Shown: positions 13,541-24,589 of the stretch, piece after piece
Numbering within the stretch: position 1 is the first letter of the stretch
Layout of the letters: each line of letters opens with the position of its first letter
Assembly (NCBI GenBank): GCA_030549775.1
Contig: CM060174.1
Coordinates: 55,590,444 to 55,654,443, forward strand
DNA from: Tamarix chinensis
Lineage: Eukaryota > Streptophyta > Magnoliopsida > Caryophyllales > Tamaricaceae
DNA: 64,000 nucleotides
Reading direction: 5' to 3'
Program-made: the position numbers and the translations under genes
The notes under the pieces: model-generated
Database searches by the model: none
What the model was told of the DNA's origin: nothing
What the model saw: the letters and a program-made list of their open reading frames with translations, nothing else

Positions 13541-14145
13541 ACTTATAGAAAATAGTTTAGGGGCTAGGGAAGTTGTAGCACCACCTAAGGTCGGTGGCGG
13601 AAACGGCGACGGCGGTGGAGGAGGAAGAGAGGTAGAAGATAGTTATATAGGATAAAGGAGAGGAAGTGGAGGGGTGTTTGAGGTGGAGGAAGGTGCAGTA
13701 GGTGGAGAGGGGTGGAATGAAGGTGGTGGTGTAGCAGGGAGTGGTAGCGCACGACGATTTTTGTGACTGTTGAAGGTGGTGGAAGATGGAGGAAGTAGAA
13801 GGAAAGGGAGGCAGGAGGAGATGAAGGTATGGGAAGGAAGGGGAGTGTTCCCTCAGTAATTTAGAGGGTGGAGGAGGTGCTGGTAGCGACGGAAGGCAGC
13901 GCGAGGGGCTGGAGTGGGTTGCTCGAGTTGGCGACTTTGCACGGCCGGGGCGGCACGTGCAAGGGGAGATAGAGGATGGTGGTGGCTTGGTTTTGTAGAG
14001 GGAGGTGCGGGAAAGGTTTTGGTGGGTGGATTTTGTTGCAGCGATCGCTGGCGGCGGCGAAATAAGAGGCTGATGGGGAGGCTGTGAGCGGCTTGATTTT
14101 TCTGGGCTGTGAAAAGGGAGCTCGACCCAGGCTGCTAATGGGGGG

Positions 14146-14153
14146 TATTTATA
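14146..14153 (-). promoter_or_regulatory. TATA box of LTR-A copy 2 (reverse strand)
   Basis: The reverse strand reads CCTATAAATACCCCCC. The same box and flanks occur at the equivalent place in copy 3 (21275-21282). It marks the likely U3/R boundary. Confidence 0.6.
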
Positions 14154-15008
14154 GGTTAATTAAGGGGGGAAACGACAAAGGGGAAGAGGAAAAGCGGGGA
14201 GGGTGTGGTAGGACCACCAGTCGGTGGTGGTAGGCGGTGTAGTCGTGCCATAGTAGGTTAGGTCAGGGAGGGGGAGAGAAAAAGGACAGAGATGGGCACG
14301 CGGGGAGGCTAGCTATTGGGCTTGTTGGGGTCGAAAGAAGGAAAGAAAATGACAGGAAAAGTAGGGTAGGGCGGTCGGCGTTGGGCTGGTGGTTGCCGGC
14401 TAAAATCGAGGTTGTAGATCGGCGTTGCAGGTTGGGCTGGGAAAGAAGGAGTGCGGTAGGCTGGATCAGTCGGTCCAAGGGAAGAAAGGGAAAAAAAGGA
14501 TTAGACGGGCGGCCGAGAGTTAGGCACTGGAAGGAAGACAACTCGAGCTTGGGCCACGCGAAGGGAGAAGGGAGTAGAAGGGTCTGGGCTGCGTAGGCCG
14601 GCCAAGTTAGGGGAGGAGGAAGAAGGAAAAATAAGTAAAGGAGGAAGAAAGAAAAAGGAAAAGAAAGGAGAAAAAGGAAAAAGGAAAAATGATAAAATGG
14701 TTGGGTTGGGTATTTGGTCTTTATTTATTTATGTGTTTAAGTTTGATATTTAATTTTAATAATAATTATTTTAAATATAATAATTAAATTCATTTTTAGA
14801 TTAATTAGGCTATTTTGGATAAATTTTTCTTAGCTTCCATTTTAATTAGTAAAATGTCCAAAATTTTTTAAATAATTTATTTATTAATTTATCTTTATTT
14901 TTCTCAATTAATTTCCTCTTTATTTAATAAAGTACTTTATTTTCTTAATTTCCCTAATAAATCATTATTCTGCCATAATTATTAAATTAGGATTTTTGAG
15001 GTATTTCA

Positions 15009-15600
15009 AGTACTCCTACCGACCCAACACTTGAGATGATGATGTCGTACCCAATCACAATCATGTCAAAGAACTAGCTACCTTGCACAATCCTTCCCCT
15101 ATTGTTACTTACCACACCATTAATAGAAAAAAATCCTCACGTTCGGCTAACTCAACAACCCTCCAAAGAGGGATACTACTCTAGATTGCTGACTACCTAA
15201 GGTCTAGAACCTCTTCTCTCCCCTATGCCCCTAACTATCCTCAAATTGCCTCTTGGCCCCTAACTAGGCACTATAGGCCTAATGAGTTTTTGTTGCCTCT
15301 AAGGTGTAGTTGTACTGAGCCTGGAGGTCCTGTACACAATTCCCTATCAGCATCTCCCAGAGCCTCAAACACAAACCCAATTGGAAACAATTCACCTTCA
15401 TCCTCTCGGTGGTTTCCAGCAAGGAGAAAATCGAAACAAGTCCAAATACTAGCTGTAGTACTCCTCCACCGAAGACGTCCATGATGTAATGCCATGAACT
15501 CTTCATATTTTTCCATCTTTAAGGGAGTAGGAGAGAACAAATATTTGAAACCTGAACAACACTTATCCAAATCATGCTCAAAAATCAATTTCATGATTAA
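15009..15600 (-). pseudogene. Gag relic of the Tekay-like chromovirus
   Basis: On the reverse strand, YEEFMALHHGR (around 15490) is followed after a frameshift by SVEEYYS, a stop, and YLDLFRFSP. This matches the gypsy gag core pattern of an FxxLxQGRxSVEEY block. The longer frame at 15271-15594 covers only part of it. The gag relic is separated from the protease by LTR-A copy 2. A 17-base word, GAAACCTGAACAACACT, occurs at 15547 and again at 15607, across the junction with the truncated LTR. Confidence 0.55.
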
Positions 15601-16839
15601 AAATGGGAAACCTGAACAACACTAACTTGGAAAGAATTATATCACAAGCTCATACAATGGAGCATAATTATATTTTACTTATATAAATACTAACACACGG
15701 AATCCCAATAAACAACATAAACCTAATTATGTTAACCATGTGGATGTCTTACCTTGAATCAATTTTTCTACCACAAAACTCCTACTGCATGACTTATCTA
15801 GCAAAACTTTGATTCCTTTAGATTCAAAATAGGGTGTTAAAAGAGAAGCTAAAATATTAGAAGGAGATAAAGGAACACAATGATTGCACAATTCCAAGGA
15901 GAAAACCTAAGAGTATCTCTATTATTCTCAATAGAAGGAATTGGACAACAAAATGGACCAGTGTTCAGCGCCTAGTGAGATTTCCACAAGGAGAAGGGAG
16001 AAAAGAGCAACAACACAAGTGAGGAATGATATAGGTGAGCAAAATGAGAGGTATAGGGGTAGGCTTGTCCACATCCTAAAGGAAAAGGGGGATGAGACAA
16101 GTGAGGTAAAGTGTGGCAAGCCAAGATGTGAAGGATGATTTCATAGGGAGCTTGGGTTGGGTGCAGTCATAGATGGGTATGCAATTGGGTCAACAAGAGA
16201 CAAGAGAGTGCACAAAGTCGAAAATTGCTGCCCAACCAATAGAAGAGAGAAGGAGAGGTGAAGAAAGAGGAGAAGGGAGGCTTACCTCCAAAAGTAGCTT
16301 TTTGGAAAAAATTTAGTAATTAAAATCATGCAATTAACTAATTAATGTAAAAATAATACCACGGCACTAAAACATGCTTATTAGTGTATTTGAACGTAAA
16401 TAAAAAGTTTTCATTATCATTAAAAAGAAATTTCAATCAAAATTAGAAATGAATCTAATATTACAAGCAAACTAGTCGATTAGTTTGGGAAAACAAGTGG
16501 ACTATTTTGTTGAGAACAAGAACATAAATTTTCTTAGCACACCAGTCGATCGATTACGTAAACTAGTTTACTAGTACACCTAAAATTCTCAGTTTAATTC
16601 GAATTTCAAGTCCATTTCAAAATTAAAACTCTTCCATTTTATATCAATATAATTCTAAATATTATTTAAAGAATTTTGGGACATGTATTACATATATTTA
16701 TAAAAAAGTGACAAAACTAATGTGTCCCTACACATGTTACATTCACAATAATAATATCAACCCTAAAACATGCTCAAACCTTAACATAATGAATAAATAT
16801 CTAATGAACATCATTAAATAATTAAAAATAGCAATAACA
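15601..16839 (-). repeat. Truncated second LTR of the Tekay-like chromovirus (5' LTR remnant)
   Basis: It aligns by eye with about 7630-8916 of the first LTR, including the CTCATAC..TAGAGCATAA stretch, the ATTCCTTTAGATTCAAAATA stretch, the GAAAAGGGAGAAGAG-like region and the terminal GCTCAAA..ATAA..ATCTAATGAAC region. The part equivalent to 5352-7630 is missing. The right end near AATAACA at 16839 is approximate. Confidence 0.65.
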
Positions 16840-17659
16840 CCTAAAATAGCCCAATGGTTTAAAACTAATGTAAGAACCTAAAATTCACTATTTTTAAAAA
16901 AATAGAAGCAATTAAATTAAAACTCGTGAATTCTAAGGATATTACCACCACACTTAGTACCAGACCGGTTCACTCTGATTGTTCCAGTACCAAGTGCTAA
17001 GGCTAAAAAGATTATCTTCAAACTTAAATTGAGAGTTCATAAAATAATTAAAAGGTCATAACATAGAATTTAGAGTACGCATAAAATTTTATAATTAATA
17101 ATAAAATAGAAATCAGAGTGCGAAATCAAATTCCTTTGAGGGATTAATCTTACCATCGATAAAATGTTCATTTAAAATACTAAATATAAGGTAAAAAATA
17201 AAAAAGGATAAATATGATACAAAAGAATAGCATAATGAAATAAAATCACATGAAGAGTGAATTCGCCATGATACTCTCGAACTTTGAGCCAACCACCAGC
17301 ACAACACTCAACCTTTCCTGATGTTTCACCTACCTGCACAAAGTCAGAAGGACCTTCTACTCGTAGAAATGAGTTACACCCATAAAAAGGGGTGATTGGT
17401 ATGCTACATACTGAGTAAGGTAACCGAGCACTAAGGCCAACACACAAGTACATAAAATCACGCAAGATAATATACAGCTTACAAACATTCAAACCCACAC
17501 ATATAATATATAAAGTCATGCACGATAATATACAACTTATAAACATTCAAGTCCATACATAAAGGCCCAATTAGTCTAGATTAATGATTTAATTAATCTC
17601 TTATCAGAAATCAATTCACACCATGTATTTTTATCAAATCCATGCGAGTATGGGAACTT

Positions 17660-18005
17660 CCCATTATTTTAGCTAGTGGGCCGGTCATTAGCGGGACATC
17701 ATGTCCTCACCACTATTATTCGCTGGTGGATTGGTCACTTATAGGGTAAAACCCTAACAACTATTCCTTACGGGTGGATGAGTTCGGTTATTGCTTGCAT
17801 AGTATTCCACTGTAAGTAATAAGTATCTTTTAAGTGCCTTAGAAAAATTCTGGTTAGTGTTTATTGAGCTTGGGATCCCTCACTATTATAGTTGGTGGGT
17901 CGGTCACTTGTAGGACATCATGTCCTCACCACTATTATTCGCTGGTGGATAGGCCACTTATAGGGTAAGAACCCTAACCACTATTCCTAACTAGTGGATA
18001 GCTGG
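17660..18005 (+). repeat. Two-unit tandem duplication, period about 219 bp
   Basis: The block GACATCATGTCCTCACCACT with the following TATTATTCGCTGGTGGAT occurs at 17695 and at 17914. Each unit also carries a GGTCACTTATAGGG-like sequence, an ACCCTAAC word and an AACTATTCCT-like word. It lies inside LTR-A copy 3. Confidence 0.8.
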
Positions 18006-18419
18006 ACCCGACTCAATAATCTTTCACTTAAAATGATTAATGTCTTTCATATCTTATTTAGAAGCTTTCACCCTAGACATTCATGAACCACTCCCTTTAA
18101 ACTTATCCTCCAACTGATCCATATCATATCATGAGAACCTTGTAGCTTCTAACTTATCCAACAACCTTTCCTTTGTACTCAAACTCACACCAGAACTCCA
18201 ACACCGAAATTATGTGGGTCAAGGCCTACTACTACACACATCCAAGTCCACTTATTTCCTTACTCTAGGAATTTTCCCAGAGACCCTAATTTAGTCTCAC
18301 ATGACTTATCCTACTCCACCTTACACAACCCAAATTATCTTAACACCCCATTTTTCACAACCCATCAATCCCGTATTCATCATCATACTTTATTCACCAA
18401 GTACACACATATTACCACC

Positions 18420-18570
18420 GAACCCTAGTTAGCCATATCAAAACCATGGTTAACCACTCTAAACACTAATTAACCACAATAAACCATAATTAACCACTCC
18501 AAACCATAATTAGCCACTCCAAACCCTAGTTAATCACAACAAACCATAATTAGCCACTCTAAACCCTAGT
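18420..18570 (+). repeat. Short tandem repeats of about 23-25 bp, ACCATAATTAGCCACTCCAA type
   Basis: Six or so units alternate AAACCATAATTA(A/G)CCAC and AAACCCTAGTTA(A/G)(C/T)CA. They are internal to LTR-A copy 3. Confidence 0.75.
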
Positions 18571-18739
18571 TTAGTCTCCTCCATACCCTTATATTTTCCT
18601 ACGTACTATTTTTCACCTAAAACCTCCAAACACCCAAATAACTCTTTTATTACCTTCTTTACATCCCAAGTCAACTTTTTATACGTAAACTTTACTCCCA
18701 TGAATATGCTAGGCTCCCCATGCAAACTTTTGAACTTTC

Positions 18740-19165
18740 TCACGCAAACACTAAACCTCCCACGTGAAACTCTAGATTCAACCACGCAAAATCCTAGATT
18801 CTTCCATACCAAAACCCAAGATTTCTCCATGCAAAACCCTAGATTCATCTATGAAAAACCCTAGATTCTTCCATAAAAAATCTAAGATTCATCCATGCAA
18901 AACACTAGATTTATTCATACAAAAGTCAAGATTCATCCATACCAACTCTAGATTCAATCCATACAAAACCCTAGATTAGATTCTCCCATGTAACGCCATA
19001 AAATCTACCATGAGAAACCTTAAGTCCATGCATACAAAACCCTAGTATAAATTCTCTCGTATTACACCATAGGTTAGATTCTCTCGTGTTACACCATAGA
19101 TTAGATTCTCCCATACAAAACCATAGATTAGATTCTTGCACATGAAACCCTAAATTCCCCATTTT
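18740..19165 (+). repeat. Tandem array of about 20-30 bp units around AAACCCTAGATTC
   Basis: About twelve units read (C/A)CATGCAAAACCCTAGATTC with variation. Later units read CTCTCGTGTTACACCATAGATT. The AAACCCTA word resembles a telo-box. Reverse-strand ORFs at 18606-19222 repeat CMEKSW-like and LWFCMGESN-like units because of this array and are not genes. Confidence 0.75.
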
Positions 19166-19619
19166 TTTCTTCCACTCATGGATCATTAGAATACTTAGGT
19201 CAACCCATATACCTTGGTCCACTTATTTTCCCCATTCTCCTTTTTCATCCTTTCGCCCACACAAACCACATTAACATCCTCACATGCATGTCTTACAGGG
19301 TCACAATACATAACATCATATGCCACAATATTTCATCACATACAAATAATACACGTGCCATGTAAACACACAAAAACATACTTTAATTCCACGTCATACC
19401 GTATACAAAATAATTACAATAAAAAACATAGGATGCATAATATACAAAGAATATAATGCACATCAACACATAATAGCCCTTAGTAAAACCCTTACCTAAA
19501 ATGACACCGGTCTTAGAGCATGCTTCTATGCCTCCTTAGGGCTTTGACTGGTCTCACCTATATGAGAGAAAAGCAAAATTAGATTCCCTCCTACTAAAAA
19601 TACTATTAATTAATAACTT

Positions 19620-20256
19620 ATTCTAAGACTAGGCTTTTGATAAAATAATAAAATATTAATAATAATAACCATTAACTTATTACTAAATTTGGATAAAAAA
19701 ATAGAAGACTTTACCCTAATAATAATAATAATGATACCAAAATAATAATAGAAAATATACTAAAAATAATATCTATGTTAATATTTATAAGAATAATAAT
19801 AATAGTAACAATAATAGTAATAAGGACATTATTAAAAAATAAAGTGAAATAAGGGCTTCAGCCCCTTTACCAAAATACTACTAATAATAACATTAGTAAA
19901 ATAAATAAATAAAATTTAGTAATATTAATAATAATGAAATAATAATAATAATAATGATAGAAACCATAATAATATTGCAAAAATGATAATAATAATAATG
20001 GTAATAATAGTAATGATAATAATTGAAAATAAAATGAAGTAAGGTTTTGACCCTACATTGAATCATAATAACTTATTAAATAAAAAAAATAATGATAATA
20101 ACAATAAAACTAATAATAATAATAATAAATGCTAATGATAAAAATAATAATGATATTAATAATAATAAGACTTGATATTTATAATACCATTACTACAATT
20201 CAAAATAGGCATAATAGAGTTTTAGCCCTATCTAGAGTAATAATACTAACATGGAA

Positions 20257-20291
<35 letters not shown>

Positions 20292-20410
20292 TAATAATAA
20301 TAATAATAATCACATAACAATAACAATAATAATAATAATAATAATAGCAACACTAATAGTAAAATAGTTATAATAATAATAGTAGGATAATAATAATAAT
20401 TTGGAAGTAG

Positions 20411-20454
<44 letters not shown>

Positions 20455-20620
20455 GTAATAATAAGAATAATAATGATAAAATCATAATAAAATATAATAG
20501 GGCTTCTGCCCTCAATGGGAATATTAATAAAAACATTAATAATAAAATTAGTAATAATAACATTAATAATAGTAATAATAATAATAATAGTATATATATA
20601 TATATATATTCAAATAAATG
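19620..20620 (+). repeat. AAT trinucleotide array with periodic GGGCTT..GCCC spacers
   Basis: Runs of AAT triplets are broken near 19855, 20042, 20217 and 20500 by related words such as AAGGGCTTCAGCCCC and AGGGCTTCTGCCCTC, at spacings of roughly 175-285 bases. The reverse-strand Leu/Ile/Tyr-only ORF at 20246-20563 is an artefact of the array. The array ends in a short (TA) run at 20591-20608. Confidence 0.85.
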
Positions 20621-21274
20621 AAATAAAATAAATTAAAGCTTGTATAAATAGTGAAAAAGGGTTAAGGGGGTTTAGGGTTTAACCTTATACTAGTGGTGAG
20701 GGGCGTCACCGGTAGTGGTGCAAGGCGATGGCGATAATGGCCAGAAAGAGAGAAGAAATGTGGAAAAGTTGGATGTTGGAAAAAAGAGAAAGAGAAAGAG
20801 GGTGGAAGTAAGGGTGATTATGGTTGCCTAAAAGGAGAGGAATAGAATAAGGGTGGTGGCGCAACCAAAGGTGGCGGTGTACGACAGTGGTGCTGGTGGC
20901 CGAATGGGGAAGAAGATGAAAAAGAGAGGACGAGAGGGAGGAAGAGAAAAAGAAAGGTAGGGGAAGATAGAGCAGGGTCTGTAGAACAGATTGGGAGGTG
21001 AATGAGGTAGTGGAAGCGGCGGTAATGGTGGCAGAGGTAGAGAATGGGTTGTTTGAGAAGAAATTTTTGCATGGCCAGGGTGGCTCGTGTAGGAAAAACC
21101 GAGGGATAAAGGAGGTGTAGTTAGTTAGAGAGTGGTGTAGGGAAGACTCGGGTGGTAAGAGTCGGCGGTGAAGTGGGCCAATGACGGCAGACCAAGCGTC
21201 AAAAGTGGCGGTGGTGCACGCGAGGGTTTTTCTATGTAGGGATCAAAAGTTTGATGCAGGGCTCATTATGGGGG

Positions 21275-21282
21275 TATTTATA
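21275..21282 (-). promoter_or_regulatory. TATA box of LTR-A copy 3 (reverse strand)
   Basis: The reverse strand reads TTATAAATACCCCCA, matching copy 2. It lies about 970 bases from the TGAAATACCCC end, a sensible U3 length. Confidence 0.6.
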
Positions 21283-22254
21283 AATTTTAGAAGAGAGGTT
21301 AGGGTTCTGTGGGTCGGTGAGAGAGTAATAGAGGTAGGGTTTGGGTCACTAATAGCAATAAAAGCCGGCGAAATTCAAATTGAGGCAGGGGTATGTGCAG
21401 GAAAAGGGAAGGTCGTGCACAAAAAGGAAGCAAGGTAGGTTGGGTCTAAGTGGTCGCCCAATCAGGAGGAAGAAAGAGGAAAGAAAACGGCCAGTCAAAA
21501 TGGGCATAACCGCACGGCAAAAAACTAGGGACGGGGTGGCGTAGTTGTAGGTCGTCAATAACGGGGGAGGAGGAAGGAAGAAGAAGAAAGAAAGGGTTGG
21601 ACCAACAGTCTTAGGGAAAAAGAAAGAAAAGAAAAAGAGGAGAGTCAGCCAGTCACGCAATGAGGGGGAAAGATTTAATTGAAACGTAGCATTTGTGGGG
21701 GAAAATAGGAAGAATGTGTCGTTCTGGTTGCTGAAGGAAGAAGAAAAGAAAGAAAGAAGTCTAGGCCGCTAGGCTACCGAAGGAGAATAGAGAAAGAGAA
21801 GGAGGTGGGCCGCAGAAGGAGGAAAATGGAAGAAGGGGATTGGGCTGTTGACAGGCCCAATCAAGAAGGAGAAGGAAAAAGAAAAGAAAAGGAAAGAAAC
21901 ATGAAAGAAAAGGAAGAAAGAAAAAGGAAAAAGTAAAAACAAAAAAATAAAAATATGAGGGTTGGGTTAATTAAATTAATTAGGATATTTGGGATATTTA
22001 AAAATAATAATATTTAAATAAAATAATATTTAAATCCCTTTTTAGGCTAATTTAGAATTTTTAAAAGGATTTTCATAAATTCTATTTTAATTAGAAAAAC
22101 ACCCTAAATTTCTTCAATTAAAATATTTATAAAATTCCTATTAATTTATAACTATTTTCTCCTTTTTATTTTAAATAAAATAATTTATGTAATTAATTTC
22201 TAAATAAATCCTTAATTAGCTATAATTCTTAAAATTAGGTTTTGGGGTATTTCA

Positions 22255-24185
22255 GCTAAAGAGGAGTTTTTTGACATTTTACATATTTAGCACTTTGCAT
22301 GATTATGGCCATAACTTTTTGTATACTTAATGTAATCAAGATCTAAAAAATGCACGATCAACTAGGCATCCCATGCATTCATATAGTACCTCACACATAT
22401 CATAAGGCTTAGCTAACACATATATACATACATATATGCATATATAGATATACACACACACCGAGACATTATTCTAACAAGTTATAGAAAAAATTTATGA
22501 AGCAAAAGTAGCATGATTCATAGCATGTTTTTCACATAAAATGCTAAAATTAACACCATATCCTATTTAAAAATTAAAACATATTATCATTCTTTTAAAT
22601 TATAATAAAACTCCATGCTTTAAATTGAAATAAACAACCACCTAACACATAAAATCTCCATTCAAAATAATAGATTGATTTACCAAGATTCCAAAGTTCT
22701 ACTACAAAAATATATGAAACAAATGCTAAAACCACCTTATAGCCTTCTTGATCACCTTTATAGAATGATTATATATTAAAGTTACGAAGATATTATTAAA
22801 ACTCAAAGAATGGTTTTATATTTTTTATATGTTCTAACTGTCTCGTTGTAGCTCAAATTTCTTCAATACACTTATGTAAAATGTATATAGCTTGCCAAAC
22901 CCACATGCGCTTGGAGTTGTCGCCAACCCAGCTAAGTAGGGTTGGTCTCATATTTGGGATATTTATCCAGTTTGGTATTGTTTTTGGGAAGGAGAATCTT
23001 TTTACTTATGTTACCTCAAACCTTTTTTGACCCCTTCTCCTTTTTGTAATCAAACATTACCCCACATGGTACTTCTACTTCTTCATCTCTCCACTATTCC
23101 GTTGGTTTGATTATGGGTACTTGTTTTCCTTAGCTATTGGGCTATTTATTTTTTGTTAGCTTTCAATTTTCACAACTAGAGAGGGAAAAACCGAATCTTC
23201 AATCTTTAGCTCCTTTACATCTTGGGAATCATTTGGAAACATCTTCAATCATTTTCCTTTGAGTGTACAAGTTTAAGGGAAATTGTTTTTTCATTAGGAA
23301 GTGAATATTTCACTTGAATCAAGGCTAATTTGATTTTAGAGCTGTGATTATTTTATGACTCATCGATTCTATCTTTCAGTCTTTGTTCTTCATTCTTCTC
23401 ATAACCATCACACCATTGATAATAGGTTTCTAAGATCCGCTATCAAATGCAACTTTTAATAATGAAATGGATCTTAGAGAAAATGTTATCAATAGTTTTG
23501 AATTTGTTGGAAACACACAAATTTATTTGAATTTCGATAATGGTTTCAAACCGTAGATTATCAGTGATAAAATTAGAGGAGTTCTATTGATGATTCATTG
23601 CAAGGTTATTATATATATATGTGTGTGCATATAAAATAGCTTTTCCTAATATATCCTTAGTCTTCTTATAATCAATTGTATACGATCAAATCTTTATGTA
23701 TAGATTTGACACGTGATTATACTAGTTCAGCCATGCTGGTTCTTGATCCCAAATCTACTTGGTTTCCTAAGTTTGGGTTACGCCGGGCTCAAACTTGTCT
23801 AGAGGTGAATGGTAAAAAAAAAATAAAAAATTCCAACAGTAGTGTACACACGGTGAGCTGAGCCTGTAATTAAATGCGGTTCTAGTGGCATAAACATTCG
23901 ATCTCAAACTCCCATGCACCTTTTAGTCCTCGGTACACTTGAGTGGCCTCTTGGTATGCCTCTCACGAGTGCAATGTATGACAATTACGTTAGCTATGGG
24001 GTACTTATTGGACGACCCACTCAAAGCCGAAAACATTCACCAATCTGTTTCTAATGTGGCTGCTAGATATTGCGTTTATTCAACCCTTACGACTTTGGTG
24101 CGAAGTCTTGATTACACCACTTGCGACTTCGGAGGAACTTCATCTTTATTTCTCCCAAGCGTGAAATACTTTTAAGTATTCCTTT
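22255..24185. other. Low-repeat intergenic DNA upstream of the peptide gene
   Basis: I find no retroelement motif here. Simple TA/CA runs occur at 22420-22460 and 23612-23632. Short ORFs at 23676-23861 and 23939-24175 have no family signature. The last kilobase is the likely promoter and upstream region of the IDA-like gene. Confidence 0.45.
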
Positions 24186-24194
24186 CTATAAAAA
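24186..24194 (+). promoter_or_regulatory. Candidate TATA box of the IDA-like gene
   Basis: CTATAAAAAAATC lies about 135 bases before the ATG at 24323. That would leave a 5' leader of roughly 100 bases, a normal distance for a plant gene. Confidence 0.45.
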
Positions 24195-24322
24195 AATCAG
24201 TATTTACGGCATCCGTTGATAATGACACTCCTCTCCCCACCTCTTCTCTACCTTACTTTGCCTAAATTTTTTTCGGTCCAAGTAATCAATAAAGAGAGCG
24301 CACGCAGGGTGCTCCAGGGGAG

Positions 24323-24589
24323 ATGATCACTATGTTGTCTATTCATAAATTATTTGGCTCTTATTTTCGATTTCTCGCCATTATAATGATATTATCGATC
24401 ACGACCATGGCTACAACTACTTGTTGCAGACGCGAAATTATCATAAGCAGAGCGCATTACGAATACTCGCTGGAAAATCGGCTTCCACGAGGACTGGTAC
24501 CTCCATCCGGGCCTTCTCCTTGTCACGAAATGATTAATGATCGCAAAAGCAAAGCAGGTCATGTTGATGATTACATTTTATGTCCCTAA
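24323..24589 (+). CDS. IDA-LIKE (IDL6/7-type) secreted peptide precursor, 88 aa
   Basis: This is probably the precursor of a small secreted signalling peptide. IDA-family peptides are released from the C-terminus and bind HAESA-type receptor kinases; they act in cell separation and, for some members, stress responses. Seen here: a hydrophobic N-terminal segment of about 30 residues ending near MATTTC that fits a signal peptide, a basic variable middle, and the block RLPRGLVPPSGPSPCHE at residues 54-70. The PPSGPS core is the IDA/EPIP signature, and the PSPCH ending resembles what I recall of IDL6/7 rather than IDA itself (PSKRHN). An 18-residue tail follows the motif, longer than usual. The gene is intronless, as in the family. 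A second in-frame ATG lies three codons downstream. Being short, it could be a relic, but the frame and motif are intact and it stands outside the transposon debris. Confidence 0.72.
   Translation: MITMLSIHKLFGSYFRFLAIIMILSITTMATTTCCRREIIISRAHYEYSLENRLPRGLVPPSGPSPCHEMINDRKSKAGHVDDYILCP

Larger units (their letters stand above)
12283..15008 (-). repeat. LTR-A copy 2, incomplete (lacks the part equivalent to 16869-19600)
   Basis: An AAT-rich block (to 13540) is followed by a G/A-rich block (13560-14690), an AT-rich block and the end GAGGTATTTCA. This is the same order as 19620-22254. It sits inside the reverse-strand chromovirus, between its protease and gag relics, so it is either an insertion or the LTR of a further element. 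The missing 2.7 kb would be the distal (U5 side) part. ORFs at 14263-14596 are products of the biased base composition. Confidence 0.7.
16869..22254 (-). repeat. LTR-A copy 3: complete 5.4-kb LTR, probably a solo LTR
   Basis: The plus strand runs from TGTAAGAACC to GGGGTATTTCA, so the reverse strand runs TGAAATACCCC to GGTTCTTACA. Flanks are ACTAA on the left and GCTAA on the right, a 4-of-5 match to a target-site duplication. No pol lies on either side, hence the solo LTR reading. Read on the reverse strand: an AT-rich start, a C/T-rich U3, a TATAAATACCCCC box, then about 4.4 kb of R-U5 carrying four kinds of tandem repeat. Such long, satellite-bearing LTRs are typical of Tekay and Tat/Ogre elements. 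I cannot choose between them without a coding region. Confidence 0.65.

Noticed and set aside
14263..14541. Ser/Pro/Leu-rich reverse-strand ORFs here, at 229-597, 20818-21072 and 21349-21660
   Set aside because: They lie in pyrimidine-rich LTR-A U3/R sequence and read as Phe/Ser/Leu tracts without any domain.
18740..19165. Regular short repeats that could suggest a CRISPR array
   Set aside because: Units are adjacent and diverged with no unique spacers, and the context is a plant LTR.
20246..20563. 105-residue reverse-strand ORF made of Leu, Ile and Tyr
   Set aside because: It is the translation of an AAT trinucleotide array; the same applies to ORFs at 12258-12479, 13052-13321 and 20129-20317.
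23939..24175. Second small host gene upstream of the IDA-like gene
   Set aside because: The 78-codon frame has no leader, motif or recognisable similarity; it is more likely promoter DNA.
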